Below, one piece after another: positions 26,103 through 35,483 of a stretch of DNA of 64,000 nucleotides. The stretch spans positions 255,183 through 319,182 of the forward strand of contig NZ_PJQW01000004.1 of assembly GCF_004303025.1 (NCBI RefSeq), read 5' to 3'. This DNA comes from Flavobacterium sp. J27 (lineage in GTDB: Bacteria > Bacteroidota > Bacteroidia > Flavobacteriales > Flavobacteriaceae). Each line of letters opens with the position of its first letter. Position 1 is the first letter of the stretch. Position numbers and translations under genes: made by a program. The notes beneath the pieces are model-generated. The model searched no databases. It saw only the letters and a list, made by a program, of their open reading frames with translations, and was not told the origin of the DNA.

Positions 26103-27129
26103 TTTCTAATCGAGAAGCACCACCAAATCCTACCAACCATAATCTTTCTTTTTGGTCTTTGTAAATTTCAAAAGGAACTGGTCTTTTCTGCTCTACTTTT
26201 TGCTGAAATTCTTTTAGTTCGTTTCCATCATAAGTATATAAAAAATGTTGGTTTACGACAATCCAAATCAATCCATCTTTGTCTTCAGCTATACTTCCTA
26301 TACCTTTTCTTATTTCAATTTTTTCATGAGTAATTAACTTGGCAACGCCTTCTTTTAAACAGTATAACCCTACTTTGGTTGAAACCCATAAATTCTTCTT
26401 GCTATCTTCAAAAAGTGTATTAACAAAAGGCGTTGTTATACCTAATCTTTTAGATTCATGAACGAATTGATTGTTAGCATAAGAAAAAAGACCAGCATTG
26501 GAGGCAATCCATATTTTACCTTCATAATCTTCTATAATTTTGTGAATCATTTTAGTACTAGAAATTCCTACTGTAGTGTCTTTTATTCCTTCGGGTAATT
26601 CAAAATTGGTAAATTTTTTTCCATCAAATACACATATACCAGCAATTGTGCCTATCCATATTTTGCCCTCACGATCAGCGGTAATACACCAAACATCATT
26701 GCTTAGTAAACCATCCGACTCATAATAATTAGTTACCGTTTCTCCTTTTACACTACTAATTCCATTTGTATGCCCTAACCAAATTGTCCCATCTTTAGTT
26801 TCTGTAATTGCTTTAATGGTTACTCCTTTTCCAGACCGACTTTGTATATCTGTAATAGATAATAAAACATTATTACGCAATAAAAAAGCGCCATTTTCGG
26901 TACCAAACCAAAGGTTGCCTCGACTATCTTGAAAAAGGGTTCGTACTACTTGGCTAATGGGACTATTATCCATAAAAGAGAAGGAAGGTGAAGTATTTGG
27001 AGTAATTCCATTTTCTTTTTGAGTAGGTTCTGTTGAGATTTCTTTGGATAATGCTTCGTTCTTATGTTGTCCGTTACAAGATTGTAAAAGAAAAGTGAGG
27101 AAGAGTACAAATAAGAAGATTTTTTTCAT
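26062..27129 (-). CDS. Two-component-regulator-propeller-type lipoprotein
   Basis: 355 residues. The signal peptide ends LLQSC (lipobox, Cys near 18), so the protein is lipid-anchored. The mature part has about seven Reg_prop repeats, each with the pattern DSRGNLWFGTxNG (DREGKIWIGT, DYEGKIWIAS, DSKKNLWVST, DKDGLIWIVV), forming a beta-propeller. Unlike the large hybrid sensors it has no kinase or Y_Y_Y domain; it is a stand-alone propeller. It may bind a polysaccharide or protein outside the cell. Its 3' end overlaps the decayed gene downstream. Confidence 0.88.
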   Translation of the reverse strand: MKKIFLFVLFLTFLLQSCNGQHKNEALSKEISTEPTQKENGITPNTSPSFSFMDNSPISQVVRTLFQDSRGNLWFGTENGAFLLRNNVLLSITDIQSRSGKGVTIKAITETKDGTIWLGHTNGISSVKGETVTNYYESDGLLSNDVWCITADREGKIWIGTIAGICVFDGKKFTNFELPEGIKDTTVGISSTKMIHKIIEDYEGKIWIASNAGLFSYANNQFVHESKRLGITTPFVNTLFEDSKKNLWVSTKVGLYCLKEGVAKLITHEKIEIRKGIGSIAEDKDGLIWIVVNQHFLYTYDGNELKEFQQKVEQKRPVPFEIYKDQKERLWLVGFGGASRLENGEFIDVTKNGPW

Positions 27130-27235
27130 CTATTTTTTTTTAGTAGATAGTAATCTTTTGGTTAGCAAAACTGTGCTAGGAAATTACACCAGTCTATTCA
27201 AATATAAAGAAGATTAAGAATACAAGTTAAGCAAA

Positions 27236-28156
27236 TTATTTCATTCTTTGTCGGTTGGCATAAGTATATTTGTTATCATCATAGTACAGCAATCCTTCCC
27301 ACATGAAATCGCTTTCTGGTGCAATACATCGAACTAAGATATAAGGAAGTTCATTTTTTGATAGAGGTAAAATAGTTAAACCAGTTATATTCTCTGTTTC
27401 TTTACTTTTGTAAAGTACCTTAAAAGTACCCTCTTTCTTTAAGACAATATAGGCATAATCACTCGAATTTACGATAGATAGTGTAGTATTATTATTTAAT
27501 CGAATGTGTGTGCCTTCTTCATTAAAAGCATTATAAGGCAAAGTTAAACTAAGTTCTTGTCGTATTTTTTGAGTGAAGACTGAATCTTTAAAAATAGCAT
27601 AATTTAGCTTTTCAAAAGTAGTATTGATGTTACTGATGCAATAATAATGATCAGAATCTATTTTCTTTTCTGTTTTATAAACAGCAATAAAGCAAGGCGA
27701 AATATTTTGATTTAAATACTCTACTCGAATAAAATTTGCATTACATACAAAATGGTGGTTGTCATCGTATACTTTAAGATTAGAAAGTCCTCTAAGATCA
27801 AAATAAGAATTTGATAGTTTTTTGGGGAAACCTAGTCTGCTATTATCATCATCTTCATAAATTAATGAATCTGCTAGTTTTTCAATTTTTGCGTATTCAT
27901 CAACGCTAAGAGTGTCTTTGAGAAAATAAAGTTCAATATAAACTTCCTGCTCATTAGAAAAATAAAACGGTTTTATATAGCCGATATAATGACTATTTTC
28001 TTGTAGAATAGCTAAAAGTGTATCTGGTTTTATATTATTTTCTATAGTATCTTTGGGTGAACTAATTTTTGGCTGATAGGTAGAAAAATTAGAATTAGTT
28101 TTCTCAGCACAGCTAAAAACTAGTATATGGATTATAATGAATAGTAATGTTCTCAT
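27236..28156 (-). CDS. Hypothetical lipoprotein
   Basis: 306 residues; N-terminal lipoprotein signal with VFSC near residue 16. No family recognised. The mature region is rich in charged and aromatic residues, with beta-strand-like segments and a C-terminal phrase PYILVRCIAPESDFMWEG. It lies 26 bp before (upstream strand sense: after) the 416-residue exported protein gene, so the two may be co-transcribed. Both appear to be flavobacterial accessory exported proteins. Confidence 0.7.
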   Translation of the reverse strand: MRTLLFIIIHILVFSCAEKTNSNFSTYQPKISSPKDTIENNIKPDTLLAILQENSHYIGYIKPFYFSNEQEVYIELYFLKDTLSVDEYAKIEKLADSLIYEDDDNSRLGFPKKLSNSYFDLRGLSNLKVYDDNHHFVCNANFIRVEYLNQNISPCFIAVYKTEKKIDSDHYYCISNINTTFEKLNYAIFKDSVFTQKIRQELSLTLPYNAFNEEGTHIRLNNNTTLSIVNSSDYAYIVLKKEGTFKVLYKSKETENITGLTILPLSKNELPYILVRCIAPESDFMWEGLLYYDDNKYTYANRQRMK

Positions 28157-28182
28157 TTGGTATTATTATTGAAACCCCTTTC

Positions 28183-29433
28183 TCATTTCATTTCTTCAAT
28201 AGGTGTATTGGCTTTAGAATTTGAAATCAAAACCGAATAATCTAAAAAATCAGTAGTGGATTTTCCTTTCACTAAATCTCCATTTGATTTTTCGTCTGTC
28301 ATTATAATTTCAATTAAATCGGGATTACCATCATTAAATGGGGTGTTTTTATCATTCAATTTGAATAGTGTAATATCGGATATTTTGTTTTTTTTCAAAT
28401 GATCTATTCCTCGAAAATATTCTTTTTCATAGTCACCAATTCCAAACCCACCTTCGGTAGTGTAAGATTTATAATGTCCGTCGTCATCGTAAATACAATC
28501 CCAGAGTACACGACTTTCAGTTAAATAACCAATAACCGAAAGAACTTGTTCTTTTTTATAAATTTTATTTTCAATAAGCATCGTAAAAAAGGAGACATTA
28601 TTACCTTCCCGATTTTTTTCTAAATGACCAAAACCAAATCTTAAAAATTGAGGGTTATTATTAAATTTGTAGAAGGAAGCCAAATGGTTGTAATTGTTAA
28701 AAATGATTTTTTCTCTATATGAAGAGGGATCAAAAGATAATTCTAGATTGGTTATAATGTGGTCAAAAGTAAACTTATCATGGATATCATTTTCAAATTT
28801 TGAAGGATCTTTTTTATAATCAGAAACAAAACTTTTCAATATTCTTTTTGAATAACTGTCATAATCAGGAGAAAAGTCTGTGGTGTCTATTTGAACCATT
28901 GCTACAATGTCTAGCAATGATTTTTCTTGGTTTTCCTTAAACTGAATACTTTCTAAAAGATGCTTGGATGTGTACTTATAGGTCACTATTTTATCAATGC
29001 CCACAACGGCAAATCTTTTGTTTTTGGGTAAATTATCGTTTAGTTTTTTAATGTTTTTCCATTTTTGGTAGGTTTCAATGCTTTTTTCTTGCGGAACTCG
29101 CATGCCGTAATGTTTTACTAAATCTTTCAATAGCAATGTATCTCCTTTTTTTAAATAGAGATTAAAAAAATGAGCAATACTAAAATCTGTTTCTGGCAAA
29201 TAATATTTTATAATTCCTTTTCTTGTTAAGGATTTTAGCAGTAAATATTCTGTTTTTTCGGTTTTTGAACTTCCGTGATAGGCTCCAAAACCTACTATTT
29301 TGAAATTCTTTTCAGGAAAGTCAAATTCCGTTGCATGTAAGTCAAAACGATGATTTTGTAAATAGTCGCTTTTAGATTGTCCAAATAATATAAATAGGGT
29401 TAGAGTGAATAGGGTGGTAAGTATTTTCTTCAT
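28183..29433 (-). CDS. Exported erythromycin-esterase-like protein
   Basis: 416 residues with a signal peptide ending near LFGQS. The N-terminal part resembles the EreA/ChaN-like fold: GFGAYHGSSKTEKTEY corresponds to the family GExHGxxE motif, followed by LPETDFSIAHFFNLYL and later a GIDK motif. The first catalytic Glu of the family motif is replaced by Ala, so a macrolide-esterase activity should not be assumed. A divergent, export-directed member of the superfamily is the best description. The downstream lipoprotein gene is 26 bp away. Confidence 0.62.
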   Translation of the reverse strand: MKKILTTLFTLTLFILFGQSKSDYLQNHRFDLHATEFDFPEKNFKIVGFGAYHGSSKTEKTEYLLLKSLTRKGIIKYYLPETDFSIAHFFNLYLKKGDTLLLKDLVKHYGMRVPQEKSIETYQKWKNIKKLNDNLPKNKRFAVVGIDKIVTYKYTSKHLLESIQFKENQEKSLLDIVAMVQIDTTDFSPDYDSYSKRILKSFVSDYKKDPSKFENDIHDKFTFDHIITNLELSFDPSSYREKIIFNNYNHLASFYKFNNNPQFLRFGFGHLEKNREGNNVSFFTMLIENKIYKKEQVLSVIGYLTESRVLWDCIYDDDGHYKSYTTEGGFGIGDYEKEYFRGIDHLKKNKISDITLFKLNDKNTPFNDGNPDLIEIIMTDEKSNGDLVKGKSTTDFLDYSVLISNSKANTPIEEMK

Positions 29434-29606
29434 GTTTTTTTAAACGTGTAATTCATGGCACAGACTACAGTTCAAATATAAACCATTGTTTGTATTTAAA
29501 CAAAAGTAAATCCTTAATTTGAGAAATGAAATACATTGTCTATTAGGTTTTACACGATATAGGAGGAGAGAAGTAGGTTAGATTTACAAATTAATATTTT
29601 TTCATT

Positions 29607-30512
29607 TCAATTAAATGATTGTCTAAATTCCAAAGGAGAAATATCGGTTTTCTTTTTGAATAATTTAGTTAAGGAAGAAGGATAATCAAATCCTAATTGA
29701 TAAGCAATTTCACTGACTGATAAATTTGTAGTACTAAGTAATTCTTTGGCTTTGTCTATAAGTTTATTATGTATATGTTGTTGTGTTGTTTGACCCGTAA
29801 TGCTTCGTAACATATCACTTAAATAATTTGAAGAAACATGTAATTGTTGGGCAACAAATTGTACTGTAGGAACTCCTAAAACAGAGAGGTCTTCATTAGT
29901 AAAGTAATCGGTTAGTAAATGCTCCAAACGAATTAAAATATCGTCATTGGCAGGTTTTCGTGTGATAAATTGACGATTATAAAAACGGTTACTATACTGT
30001 AAAAGTAATTCGATTTGGGCAATAATTACATCCTGACTAAATTGATCGATATTAGATTTATATTCACGCTCAATATTTTGTAAAATGTGTTCAATAACCT
30101 TTTCTTCATCTTCTGAAAGGTGCAAAGCTTCATTTAATTCATAGGTAAAGAAACCATACTTTGTGATAGTTTTAGCTAAAGGATAACCAGACAAAAAATC
30201 AGGATGAAAATTGAGCGCTATACCACAATCAATGGTATCGGTTTCGCCTGCTTCATGTGTTAAAACTTGATTTGGTGAAAAAAAAGACATAATTCCCGAA
30301 TCGTAGTCGTAATATCGTTGCCCATATTTAAATTTTCCAACTCCTTTTTTTATTGCAATACAATACAATCCAATTATCATACTGCCGATATATTTGGGCG
30401 CATTTTCAAACCGGAAAACAGTAATTAAAGGATGTTTAGGTTTGGGTAAACCCAAAATCAGATTCATATCAGAAATAGATTTTATTTTTATAGGATCATT
30501 CTCTTTTTTCAT
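29607..30512 (-). CDS. AraC-family transcriptional regulator
   Basis: 301 residues: N-terminal cupin-like ligand-binding region (about 25-150) and C-terminal double HTH with NLSVSEIAYQLGFDYPSSLTKLFKKKTDISPLEF pattern, of which the second helix-turn-helix is nearly canonical (phrase given in two parts: SEIAYQLGFDYPSS, KTDISPLEFRQ). It follows the alcohol dehydrogenase gene by 49 bp on the same strand, which suggests regulation of, or co-transcription with, that gene. The effector is unknown. Confidence 0.9.
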   Translation of the reverse strand: MKKENDPIKIKSISDMNLILGLPKPKHPLITVFRFENAPKYIGSMIIGLYCIAIKKGVGKFKYGQRYYDYDSGIMSFFSPNQVLTHEAGETDTIDCGIALNFHPDFLSGYPLAKTITKYGFFTYELNEALHLSEDEEKVIEHILQNIEREYKSNIDQFSQDVIIAQIELLLQYSNRFYNRQFITRKPANDDILIRLEHLLTDYFTNEDLSVLGVPTVQFVAQQLHVSSNYLSDMLRSITGQTTQQHIHNKLIDKAKELLSTTNLSVSEIAYQLGFDYPSSLTKLFKKKTDISPLEFRQSFN

Positions 30513-30561
30513 GATTACAAAATTAGAAAAGAGAAAAGTAAAAACTCTTCTCTTCAGATTT

Positions 30562-31602
30562 TTAATTTAATGTTGCCATGTCAATTACAAAACGATAACG
30601 AACATCACCTTTTTCTAATCGGTCAAACGCTTCATTGATGTTTTTAATATCAATCAACTCAATATCAGAAACAATTTGATGTTCCGCACAAAAATCGAGC
30701 ATTTCTTGAACTTCGGTTAAACCACCATGACCAGAGCCAGTAATCACTTTATTACCCACAACAACTGAAAAGGACGAAATTTCCCAAGGTTTTGATGGTA
30801 GCCCAACATTAATATATACTCCGTTAGTTCTTAAAATACCAATATAAGGATTAATATCGTGATTTGCGGAAACCGTATCTATGATAAAATCGAAAGAATG
30901 GAAAACAGATTTCATTTGGGCTTCCTCTTTCGAAACCACAAAATGATGTGCTCCTAATTTTTTTGCATCTTCTTCTTTGTTTGGTGAAGTACTAAAAACA
31001 GTTACTTCAGCGCCTAATGCAACACCAAATTTAACAGCCATATGTCCTAAACCTCCTAAACCAATAACTCCTAATCGATGTCCTTTTCCCACTTTCCATC
31101 TTCGCAATGGTGAATATGTTGTAACGCCTGCGCAAAGTAATGGGGCAACAGCAGGTAAATCTAATTTTTCTGAAATATGAAAAACAAAATCTTCATTTAC
31201 CACAATAGTATTGGAATAACCACCATAAGTAGGTTGGCCTTCTCTGTCCTTGTGGTTATAAGTTTGTACTCCTTCAGTACAAAAAACTTCATGTCCATTG
31301 TTGCATTCTTCACAGGTTCTACAAGAATCTATATAAGTCCCAACGCCAGCCCAATCGCCTAACTTAAATTTTTTAGCATGGTTACCTATTTGTACAATTC
31401 TTCCAACAATTTCATGTCCAGGTACCATTGGGAAAATCCCAGGAAACCATTCATTTTTAAGATTGTGAATATCAGTATGGCAAACGCCACAATATAAAAT
31501 TTCAATTTGTACGTCGTGATTACCAACTTCCCTTCTTTCGAAATCCCAAGGTGCTAGTTTTTCATTTACGTTTTGTGCTGCATATCCTTTTACTGGAATC
31601 AT
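30562..31602 (-). CDS. Zinc-dependent NAD(P)H alcohol dehydrogenase (YahK/cinnamyl-ADH-like)
   Basis: 346-residue medium-chain dehydrogenase. Catalytic zinc ligands are in CGVCHTDIH and GHEIVG; the structural zinc site has four Cys in SCRTCEECNNGHEVFC. The Rossmann motif is GLGGLGHMAVKF; the following VFSTS favours NADPH. YahK-like enzymes reduce aldehydes. The frame opens at TTG 31632, but ATG 31602 gives the usual N-terminus (MIPVKGYAA). The AraC gene is directly downstream. Confidence 0.92.
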   Translation of the reverse strand: MIPVKGYAAQNVNEKLAPWDFERREVGNHDVQIEILYCGVCHTDIHNLKNEWFPGIFPMVPGHEIVGRIVQIGNHAKKFKLGDWAGVGTYIDSCRTCEECNNGHEVFCTEGVQTYNHKDREGQPTYGGYSNTIVVNEDFVFHISEKLDLPAVAPLLCAGVTTYSPLRRWKVGKGHRLGVIGLGGLGHMAVKFGVALGAEVTVFSTSPNKEEDAKKLGAHHFVVSKEEAQMKSVFHSFDFIIDTVSANHDINPYIGILRTNGVYINVGLPSKPWEISSFSVVVGNKVITGSGHGGLTEVQEMLDFCAEHQIVSDIELIDIKNINEAFDRLEKGDVRYRFVIDMATLN

Positions 31603-31742
31603 AATTTTTATTTTAAATTGTTTATGATACAAATTTCAGTAAGAAAGAGGTAATAAATTTTTCCAAATCTCGGATTCTCTTTTCCAAAAAAAATAGAGAT
31701 TGCATCTGGATGGGGTTAATCTAGCAGGATTCGGAATACAAT

Positions 31743-32147
31743 TTAGGCAAATTTCTTTTGCGCTTCTTTACTTACAGGCGTAAAAAAGTTGATTAGATTT
31801 CCATCGGGATCACGGAACAATAACGAACGATTTCCCCAAGGCATAGTGGTAGGTTGCTGAACAATTTCGGTAGTTAGCTGTTGAATTCTCTCAAATTCTT
31901 TATCTACGTTATCAACAAGAAATTCTATAATCAAACTTTTGTTAGTAGCCGCTTGAGCAACACCTTCTCCAAAAAAGGCTAATGTTCGTAAACTGCCAAT
32001 AGCCAGAGTAAATGATTTTAATTTTACTTCTGCAAAATCTTCTGTTGCCCAGTTTGCTTTTGTTGCGGTAATCTCTTCAAAAAAAGAGACTAAGCGCTTC
32101 ATGTCGGCAGTAATTATTCGTAAGGATACTAAATTTGACGTACTCAT
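31743..32147 (-). CDS. VOC-family (glyoxalase fold) protein
   Basis: 134 residues with the paired beta-alpha-beta-beta-beta modules of the vicinal-oxygen-chelate fold: N-terminal LRIITADMKRLVSFFEEI and C-terminal WGNRSLLFRDPDGNLINFFTP, the latter being the family closing motif with its Asp-Pro-Asp-Gly turn. The full set of metal-binding residues is not obvious. Substrate unknown. It has its own short promoter region and is not in an evident operon. Confidence 0.85.
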   Translation of the reverse strand: MSTSNLVSLRIITADMKRLVSFFEEITATKANWATEDFAEVKLKSFTLAIGSLRTLAFFGEGVAQAATNKSLIIEFLVDNVDKEFERIQQLTTEIVQQPTTMPWGNRSLLFRDPDGNLINFFTPVSKEAQKKFA

Positions 32148-32664
32148 TTCTTTTGTTTTAAATTAATAATAAAACAAAAGTAAAATTGAAGTGTGACAAC
32201 GGTATGTCAGGTATAAGTATTGTTTTTCTTCTTATTCTATTCTTTTTTCTATTTTTTACAATTTCTAGCCTATGTTTATAATTTTTTTTGAAAAATCTTG
32301 CTCAGGATCAACCTTACACCTTTTTAATTTCTTTATAATAGAAGAGTAACATTTTTAAACTATCTAATGTTTGAGTATAAAGATAATTATTACCCACAGG
32401 AATTGAATAGTAATAATCTTTAGGTGAAAAAGAGATTTTTTTATTTATACCATATAAGCTACAAATAATTTTTTTTCAATATTTGGATCAATTTTCTATT
32501 TCTAATTACTTTTTGAACATAGTATGTTGCCTTTCCCAAACATTTTGGACAGATAACATTTATTTCTCCTTCCTAGAAGATATCCTTATTAAATAAAATT
32601 TTCTTTTGCTTTCAAACCTTACTTTTTTTATTGAGTATCAAAACCAGTAAAAGCTCTTGAAGAT
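32148..32664. other. 517-bp stretch without an intact gene
   Basis: AT-rich. Holds the remnant listed at 32314-32590 on the minus strand; the rest shows no gene, hairpin or repeat that I can support. Confidence 0.6.
32314..32590 (-). pseudogene. Remnant of a small zinc-ribbon-like protein gene
   Basis: One frame (32572-32459) encodes GEINVICPKCLGKATYYVQK and so on, up to LIQILKKNYL, then stops. The following frame (about 32472-32314) encodes GINKKISFSPKDYYYSIPVG through MLLFYYKEIKKV. Joining them needs a frameshift at the A8 run near 32470-32477. A TAG (32575-32573) also interrupts the 5' side and no start codon is left. The CPKC knuckle suggests a former zinc-binding protein. Protein-like composition on both sides of the A-run is the main evidence. 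Confidence 0.45.
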
Positions 32665-33447
32665 TTATTTTACTTTTACTTTTCTTCTGTTATAGACTTC
32701 TCCAATATATTTTTCTAGGTATGGTTTAGCTTCTTCCAATGTTGCTATGCCATCAAATGTTGCAATTTCTTCTCCAAAATAGCCTTTTAAACTACTAATC
32801 AGTTTTCCATTTCTATAAAATAAAATTAACGTGTGGTTTACTGATGCTCTTCCGTCTAATTCTAATGCAAATTCAATCAACTTTTGCGAGCAATATTTAG
32901 CATCAGAAATAAGCTGTTCTTGTGGTTTTGGGTTGACTCGTACTTGGCAAGTTAAATTGTGCGAAACAAACCTTTCTATTGGTTCTTTTGGTAAGTTTAA
33001 AAAAGGATGTCCTATTTGAAACTCTCTTTTAAATAGACTTGTTTTATCTTTTTCGTACCAAAATCCTTTTGCAAGAGCGCTTACATACTGATCATGAAAT
33101 TTAAAAATATAATGAGAAAAATCGGTTAGCATTTCATTTACATTACCATTAAATTCATAAGAATTACCATAGTTTTTTTGTTCATAGTTAAAACGTTCTT
33201 TTAGCCATTTTGAATTTTCAATTTGATACACCCAAGGATATTCTTGTCCAGTTTCCCAATTATCAGCATATGGCAAAATTTCACCTCTACAGATTTGTAA
33301 GGCGTCTAATTTTTCAAATGTTATGCGTCCGTATTGCGCATCTTCAGTTTGAAAATAAATGCCAGTTAATGCATCACTATATAAAACGTCTGGACTTAAA
33401 ACAAAATCGGCAATAATTGGTATAATGATTCCTTTAGCTAATTCCAT
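32665..33447 (-). CDS. Hypothetical protein
   Basis: 260 residues, no signal peptide or membrane segment. No family recognised. The sequence has an immunity-protein-like look: acidic, aromatic-rich with short segments such as KFHDQYVSALAKGFWYEKD and RFVSHNLTCQVRV, and a C-terminal basic tail. It begins a group of minus-strand small genes of uncertain role (DUF2625, HD hydrolase, hypothetical). Codon use resembles its neighbours. Confidence 0.7.
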   Translation of the reverse strand: MELAKGIIIPIIADFVLSPDVLYSDALTGIYFQTEDAQYGRITFEKLDALQICRGEILPYADNWETGQEYPWVYQIENSKWLKERFNYEQKNYGNSYEFNGNVNEMLTDFSHYIFKFHDQYVSALAKGFWYEKDKTSLFKREFQIGHPFLNLPKEPIERFVSHNLTCQVRVNPKPQEQLISDAKYCSQKLIEFALELDGRASVNHTLILFYRNGKLISSLKGYFGEEIATFDGIATLEEAKPYLEKYIGEVYNRRKVKVK

Positions 33448-33487
33448 TGGTATACTTTTATGTTGAGTAATCTTTCAAAAAATAGCA

Positions 33488-34231
33488 TTACTTGTTTGTT
33501 TTATTCAATTGTTTAATCAAATCTAAAGTCAATAAGTAGTGCTCTTCTATTAAAAGTATTGTTTTAGTGCTTTTCTCAATTGCTTTTCCTTCTTGGGTCC
33601 ATAAATAAGGGAAAAAACTAAAGATGTTGTCATAACCTAGATTTTTAACTTCATTTTTCCAATTTTTCCATCGAAATCCTTGGTAAAATGTGTCTAAATC
33701 ATTATTAAGACAAAATAAAATAAACTCTGAATAGGTAATTTCTAAAGGTTCATACTCTAAACTATCGGGAGCCAAATAATAAATATACCCTAAGTCGTTT
33801 CCTAAGGCACCGCCATTTAAAATAAAAAATCCACCAATAGCATCATCTGCAATTAAAAGAAAAGAAGGCTGTTCTCCATATTCTAAGAATGATTTACCTT
33901 TATTCCAATTTGAGATAGAGCGATTTAATTTTGAATTTCCAGCACCTAGTATTCTAATCCAGCCATCGTCTATAATTAATCCTCCAGAATTGTAAACTAT
34001 AGCTCCCATAGGGGAACGCGTTGTTACTTGAGTATGATATAAAGCATCCTTATCTGAATTTGAATCTAAATTTAGAATTTCAACTTTATTTTTGGCTGTG
34101 TTAATCCAATCTTCAACTATTGGCCAACCTGAATCAGTAAGGTTTAGTAACTCAGATACAGGTTTCATATTTTGTTGTGCCATTACGCTTTGTATAATTA
34201 AAATTAATAGTAGTACAATTATTCTTTTCAT
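33488..34231 (-). CDS. DUF2625-family exported protein
   Basis: 247 residues with a signal peptide (cleavage near SVMAQQ). The body fits DUF2625: SGWPIVEDWINTAKNKVEIL near the N-terminus, then QVTTRSPMGAIVYNSGGLIIDDGWIRILGAG, and the central FFILNGGALG. (Long phrase read in segments: TTRSPMGAIVYNSGG and DDGWIRILGAG.) DUF2625 proteins are mostly cytosolic in proteobacteria; here a secretion signal is present. Function unknown. Its ATG is 4 bp after the stop of the HD-domain gene upstream. Confidence 0.8.
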   Translation of the reverse strand: MKRIIVLLLILIIQSVMAQQNMKPVSELLNLTDSGWPIVEDWINTAKNKVEILNLDSNSDKDALYHTQVTTRSPMGAIVYNSGGLIIDDGWIRILGAGNSKLNRSISNWNKGKSFLEYGEQPSFLLIADDAIGGFFILNGGALGNDLGYIYYLAPDSLEYEPLEITYSEFILFCLNNDLDTFYQGFRWKNWKNEVKNLGYDNIFSFFPYLWTQEGKAIEKSTKTILLIEEHYLLTLDLIKQLNKTNK

Positions 34232-34235
34232 GAAT

Positions 34236-34793
34236 TTATTCTGAAGCGTTTGTACAATATTTTAAATAAGCTATTGTTTTTTCCCAAAGTCTGTGTTCCA
34301 AATAGGCATTGCCACTTTTTAAAGAATCATGAATAAAAACCGCTTGTTTCTGATAGTTTGTAATTTTTTCAAGACTCCAATGTTTAGGAGGAACTTGTAA
34401 ATTTGTAATTCTGTCTGCTAGTTTCACTGCCCAAACTTCTTTTGGTAATGTTTTAATTCGATTGAGGCTATCTTCCATTTGTTCTTCCTTTGGAATAGTT
34501 TTGTTTTTGGTCAATGCTAAAACGCCATCAGCTATTTCTTTTCCAAATTCTGTAACAATTTCATCAAATGTTGTTGCAGTATCTTCTAACACATCATGAA
34601 GTAAAGCCACTTGAACTGCAAATATAGAATCAAAATGTGCTGTCTTTTGAGCGGTAATTAAAATTTCCATAGCCACATTACTCAAATGAACCACATAAGG
34701 TAAGTTTGTACCAGGAACTAATTGGTTTATGTCTGCATGTTTTTGAGCGGCAAACCGCATCGCTTTTTGATATTGGGTTTGTAATTCTATCAT
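34236..34793 (-). CDS. HD-domain phosphohydrolase, ppGpp-hydrolase-like (MESH1/SpoT-HD type)
   Basis: 185-residue stand-alone HD protein. The metal motifs are visible: His in YVVHLSNVAMEI, HD in ALLHDVLEDT with the ED pair characteristic of RelA/SpoT hydrolase domains, and Asp in VKLADRITNL. There is no synthetase, TGS or ACT domain, so it resembles small alarmone hydrolases; (p)ppGpp cleavage is a family-based prediction. It precedes the DUF2625 gene by 4 bp. Confidence 0.88.
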   Translation of the reverse strand: MIELQTQYQKAMRFAAQKHADINQLVPGTNLPYVVHLSNVAMEILITAQKTAHFDSIFAVQVALLHDVLEDTATTFDEIVTEFGKEIADGVLALTKNKTIPKEEQMEDSLNRIKTLPKEVWAVKLADRITNLQVPPKHWSLEKITNYQKQAVFIHDSLKSGNAYLEHRLWEKTIAYLKYCTNASE

Positions 34794-34860
34794 ATTTATT
34801 ATGTTGAGGTGCTACTGTTTTATTACTATTTTAATAACAGGCAATAGATTAAAAAGTCTT

Positions 34861-35274
34861 TTAATGTTCATTAAAAAATCTTTCCATTTTTACTTTAGCA
34901 ACTTTTTTAATTCTCATAATCTTATCGGCTATTTCAGGATTAAATGAGCATCTAGATTCTTCAAAGCCAATCCAATTGGGATAAAATCGTTTCGCAATTT
35001 TATAAATTTGTTTATCAAAATCTAAAGAGCGAAAACATCCAACGTCATTTTCTGGTCCCACAAGTAGCTTCATCCTATGATTAATAACATATCTAAATGC
35101 CTGTATTAATTTACTATTTCTAAGTTCCCATAATCCTTCATCTTCCCAAATAAAAGCTCCAGACATAATTTCATACCTCATTTTCGGATTACTAATTTTA
35201 GATTTTGTAGGTAGTTTTTCTTTACTAAATAAGAAAACGAACCAAATCATTATTTTCAAAATAAAACTATTCAT
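34861..35274 (-). CDS. Hypothetical protein
   Basis: 137 residues, with a hydrophobic N-terminus (about 3-17) followed by a basic stretch, then a soluble part with RNSKLIQAFRYVINHRM and FYPNWIGFEESRCSFNP. No family recognised. The start may be downstream, at one of the Met in MRYEIMSGAF. It lies alone between the HD hydrolase and the XAC2610-like gene. Confidence 0.6.
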   Translation of the reverse strand: MNSFILKIMIWFVFLFSKEKLPTKSKISNPKMRYEIMSGAFIWEDEGLWELRNSKLIQAFRYVINHRMKLLVGPENDVGCFRSLDFDKQIYKIAKRFYPNWIGFEESRCSFNPEIADKIMRIKKVAKVKMERFFNEH

Positions 35275-35483
35275 TATTTTTTCTTTCTTTTGGTATCTAT
35301 TTGTATGGTTTAATAATAAATAATATATTTTTTTGTGAGTTAATCAATCTTATACAGCAAATTTACTTATGCATAAAATTTCAATACCAATTTAAAAGCT
35401 TTTTTGTTTCAAGGTTATTTATTTTAGAAATAACCTAATTGTTCTAAACAAGATAGACTTAGCAGTTGGTTGGAACCTATATT

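Noticed and set aside
35410..35436. Hairpin AGGTTATTT / AAATAACCT as terminator
   Set aside because: The stem is perfect over 9 bp but no T-run follows on either strand; left unassigned.
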